Below are positions 62,806 through 64,000 of a stretch of 64,000 bases of DNA, piece by piece. The DNA comes from Pseudomonadales bacterium (lineage in GTDB: Bacteria > Pseudomonadota > Gammaproteobacteria > Pseudomonadales > UBA7239), in the NCBI GenBank assembly GCA_041395665.1, contig JAWLAB010000003.1, positions 345,586 through 409,585 of the forward strand, written 5' to 3'. Under the pieces are notes generated by a model. The model did not search any database and was not told the DNA's origin. It saw only the letters and a program-made list of their open reading frames with translations. Position numbers and translations under genes: made by a program. Within the stretch, counting starts at the first letter, position 1, and each line of letters begins with the position of its first letter.

Positions 62806-63999
62806 CTACACCCTCACCAAAGCGGGGTGAAGGTGAATCATGGCGCACCTACCTTCTTTAAATACCCTCACTCGATCCAATTCAGCCAGATACTTGATAG
62901 CGTTATCTAGTCGGGTTTTATCCCTGATCTTTCCGTACTGCCTTACATAATTTTTATTCACGGATTCCGTTCTATTTTGTAGGCAATGCTCAAATAGCCA
63001 CGCATCAAGATTCACCGCATCTTGCAATTCATCAGGCAAAGCCAGCTCACCCAAAAAGCGCCGTGATTCTGATAAATGCCATGTAGCAATCCTGCTTGCA
63101 CGATCAAAATTATCTGCACTAATTGGCGCTACACCGCTTTCAAATATCTGAAACAATGCCGCTAACCGTGCCGCGTTATCCGCCGTCTTTCCGGCTACAT
63201 CACGCACATCATGCAGCACGCCACCTTTGCTTAGCTCCCGCTCGATTGCATCGTGATAAGCCACCCAATCGGTTTTTGCTTCTGGCGTTAGCTCTAGCGT
63301 TTCTGGCAACAATCCGCCTGCTTCTGTGAATACCATTGGCAAGTTCAGTATCTCAGTGATGCGTTGATTGTGTGCCTCTAGGTGCGGCCAGTCTTTGGGT
63401 GCTTCTGTGAATAATCGATAACCTTGGGTCGATTCAGGCCACGCAACAAGGAAGCGCGCAAGAAAACCTGTACCGCGTGCCAGTGCGCCAGATTTCGCAA
63501 AAAACTCCCGCAGAGTAGGTTCTTGCACCATCAGCCCAATGGTTAGCCGAGCATCTTTCACTTCAAAAGATTCCGTTGACCGCCTGCCAACTGAAAGTGT
63601 GCCGCCTTCCCATAGCATATTTAGCAGCGCCAGATTTCTCATTGCAGAATCTTTGCCCATGCCATGCGAACCAAACACTACTCCCGCTTCATTGGATAAC
63701 ACGCCAGCCGTTGGATATTTTTTGGCTAAACTCCACGCCAAACTTTCTGGCGTTTCATCACCCAGTAGTAGCTTGGGTATTTGTGGTGGTATTGGTTTTT
63801 CGCGTTCAAGCTGGATTAAATCCTCTTTAAGCTCTGCTACATTTTTCTTGGGTACGGTTTTTTTGCCTTCCCTTGTGGCGGCTTTAATATCTGCCAAAAT
63901 TGCTTCCCGTTGCACCGTCCAAGCATCAAACTCTGCTTGGTAGATTTCCACTTCTGGCGCTAATAGCCGTTCTTGCTCGTTTTGCCATTCGCGTATGGG
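62806..63999 (-). CDS. DUF3987 (YfjI-like) mobile-element protein, 5' end outside window
   Basis: 397 codons visible; the frame is open to the window edge (PIREWQNEQERLLAPEVEIY upstream of a GTG at 63951), so the true start is beyond. The DUF3987 core is clear: LLLGDETPESLAWSLAKKYP, GVLSNEAGVVFGSHGMGKDS and LTIGLMVQEPTLREFFAKSG. The C-terminal part has a winged-helix-like KNYVRQYGKIRDKTRLDNAI. These proteins occur in prophages and integrative elements, often with primase/helicase domains at the N-terminus. It heads an operon running toward tRNA-Ser. Confidence 0.85.
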   Translation of the reverse strand, partial: PIREWQNEQERLLAPEVEIYQAEFDAWTVQREAILADIKAATREGKKTVPKKNVAELKEDLIQLEREKPIPPQIPKLLLGDETPESLAWSLAKKYPTAGVLSNEAGVVFGSHGMGKDSAMRNLALLNMLWEGGTLSVGRRSTESFEVKDARLTIGLMVQEPTLREFFAKSGALARGTGFLARFLVAWPESTQGYRLFTEAPKDWPHLEAHNQRITEILNLPMVFTEAGGLLPETLELTPEAKTDWVAYHDAIERELSKGGVLHDVRDVAGKTADNAARLAALFQIFESGVAPISADNFDRASRIATWHLSESRRFLGELALPDELQDAVNLDAWLFEHCLQNRTESVNKNYVRQYGKIRDKTRLDNAIKYLAELDRVRVFKEGRCAMIHLHPALVRV

Positions 64000-64000
64000 T

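Overview
This 64 kb window (GC roughly half) looks like the chromosome of an aerobic gammaproteobacterium of the Pseudomonas/Cellvibrio/Spongiibacter sort. The evidence is a FabY-type acetoacetyl-ACP synthase, trpF-trpB-trpA-accD-folC in one run, rnd next to ycgL, ThrH, a Pseudomonas-type fpr, DUF4404, a MASE2 adenylate cyclase resembling CyaB, and an OprC/NosA-type copper receptor. Genes are dense, short overlaps (ATGA, TGATG) are common, and no gap over 300 bp lacks a gene or gene remnant.

Layout. 1-6.8 kb: fabY (cut by the window edge), a GlxA/AraC regulator, an HcaT-like MFS permease, aroC, prmB and folE. 6.7-13.2 kb: a minus-strand operon trpF-trpB-trpA-accD-folC ending in a membrane glycosyltransferase-like gene. 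13.2-17.8 kb: an accessory insertion holding a secreted delta-60/FG-GAP protein between a frameshifted trpF and a second, truncated trpF 5' end, followed by a broken membrane gene. 17.8-20.8 kb: two divergent acyl-CoA dehydrogenase subunits and a cyclic-nucleotide-binding protein. 20.8-38.7 kb: mostly housekeeping genes (recR, rnd, ycgL, mtaD, rlmJ, fpr, aat, thrH, rsmE, tadA, pdxH) with a chemoreceptor, a VWA protein, an orphan RnfB-like ferredoxin, OmpW, a 2OG oxygenase and a nitronate monooxygenase-like enzyme. 38.7-43.6 kb: an RbbA/YhhJ/HlyD-type ABC exporter. 43.7-46.8 kb: cofC and a fused cofG-cofH gene (fbiC) for the deazaflavin F420, rare in this class. 46.9-52.6 kb: copper receptor, MarR regulator, a beta-hydroxyacid dehydrogenase, nfuA and cyaB. 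52.8-57.8 kb: a CoA-thioester catabolic operon (two acyl-CoA dehydrogenase subunits, two crotonases, an SDR). 57.8-61.2 kb: a membrane protein and rhlE. 61.25 kb to the end: tRNA-Ser(UGA) followed by one end of what looks like an integrated element (DUF3987 protein and small accessory genes).

Two themes stand out. First, F420 synthesis genes sit among CoA-ester catabolic genes in a gammaproteobacterium. Second, at least eight genes (trpF, the 16.4 kb membrane gene, mtaD, fpr, the hlyD-like gene, cyaB and two genes of the terminal element) carry short frame-breaking lesions; nearly all read as one-base deletions and several lie in homopolymers. Because conserved housekeeping genes are hit, residual long-read consensus error is the simplest general explanation. 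The trpF duplication and the in-frame stop at 16.9 kb are not explained that way.
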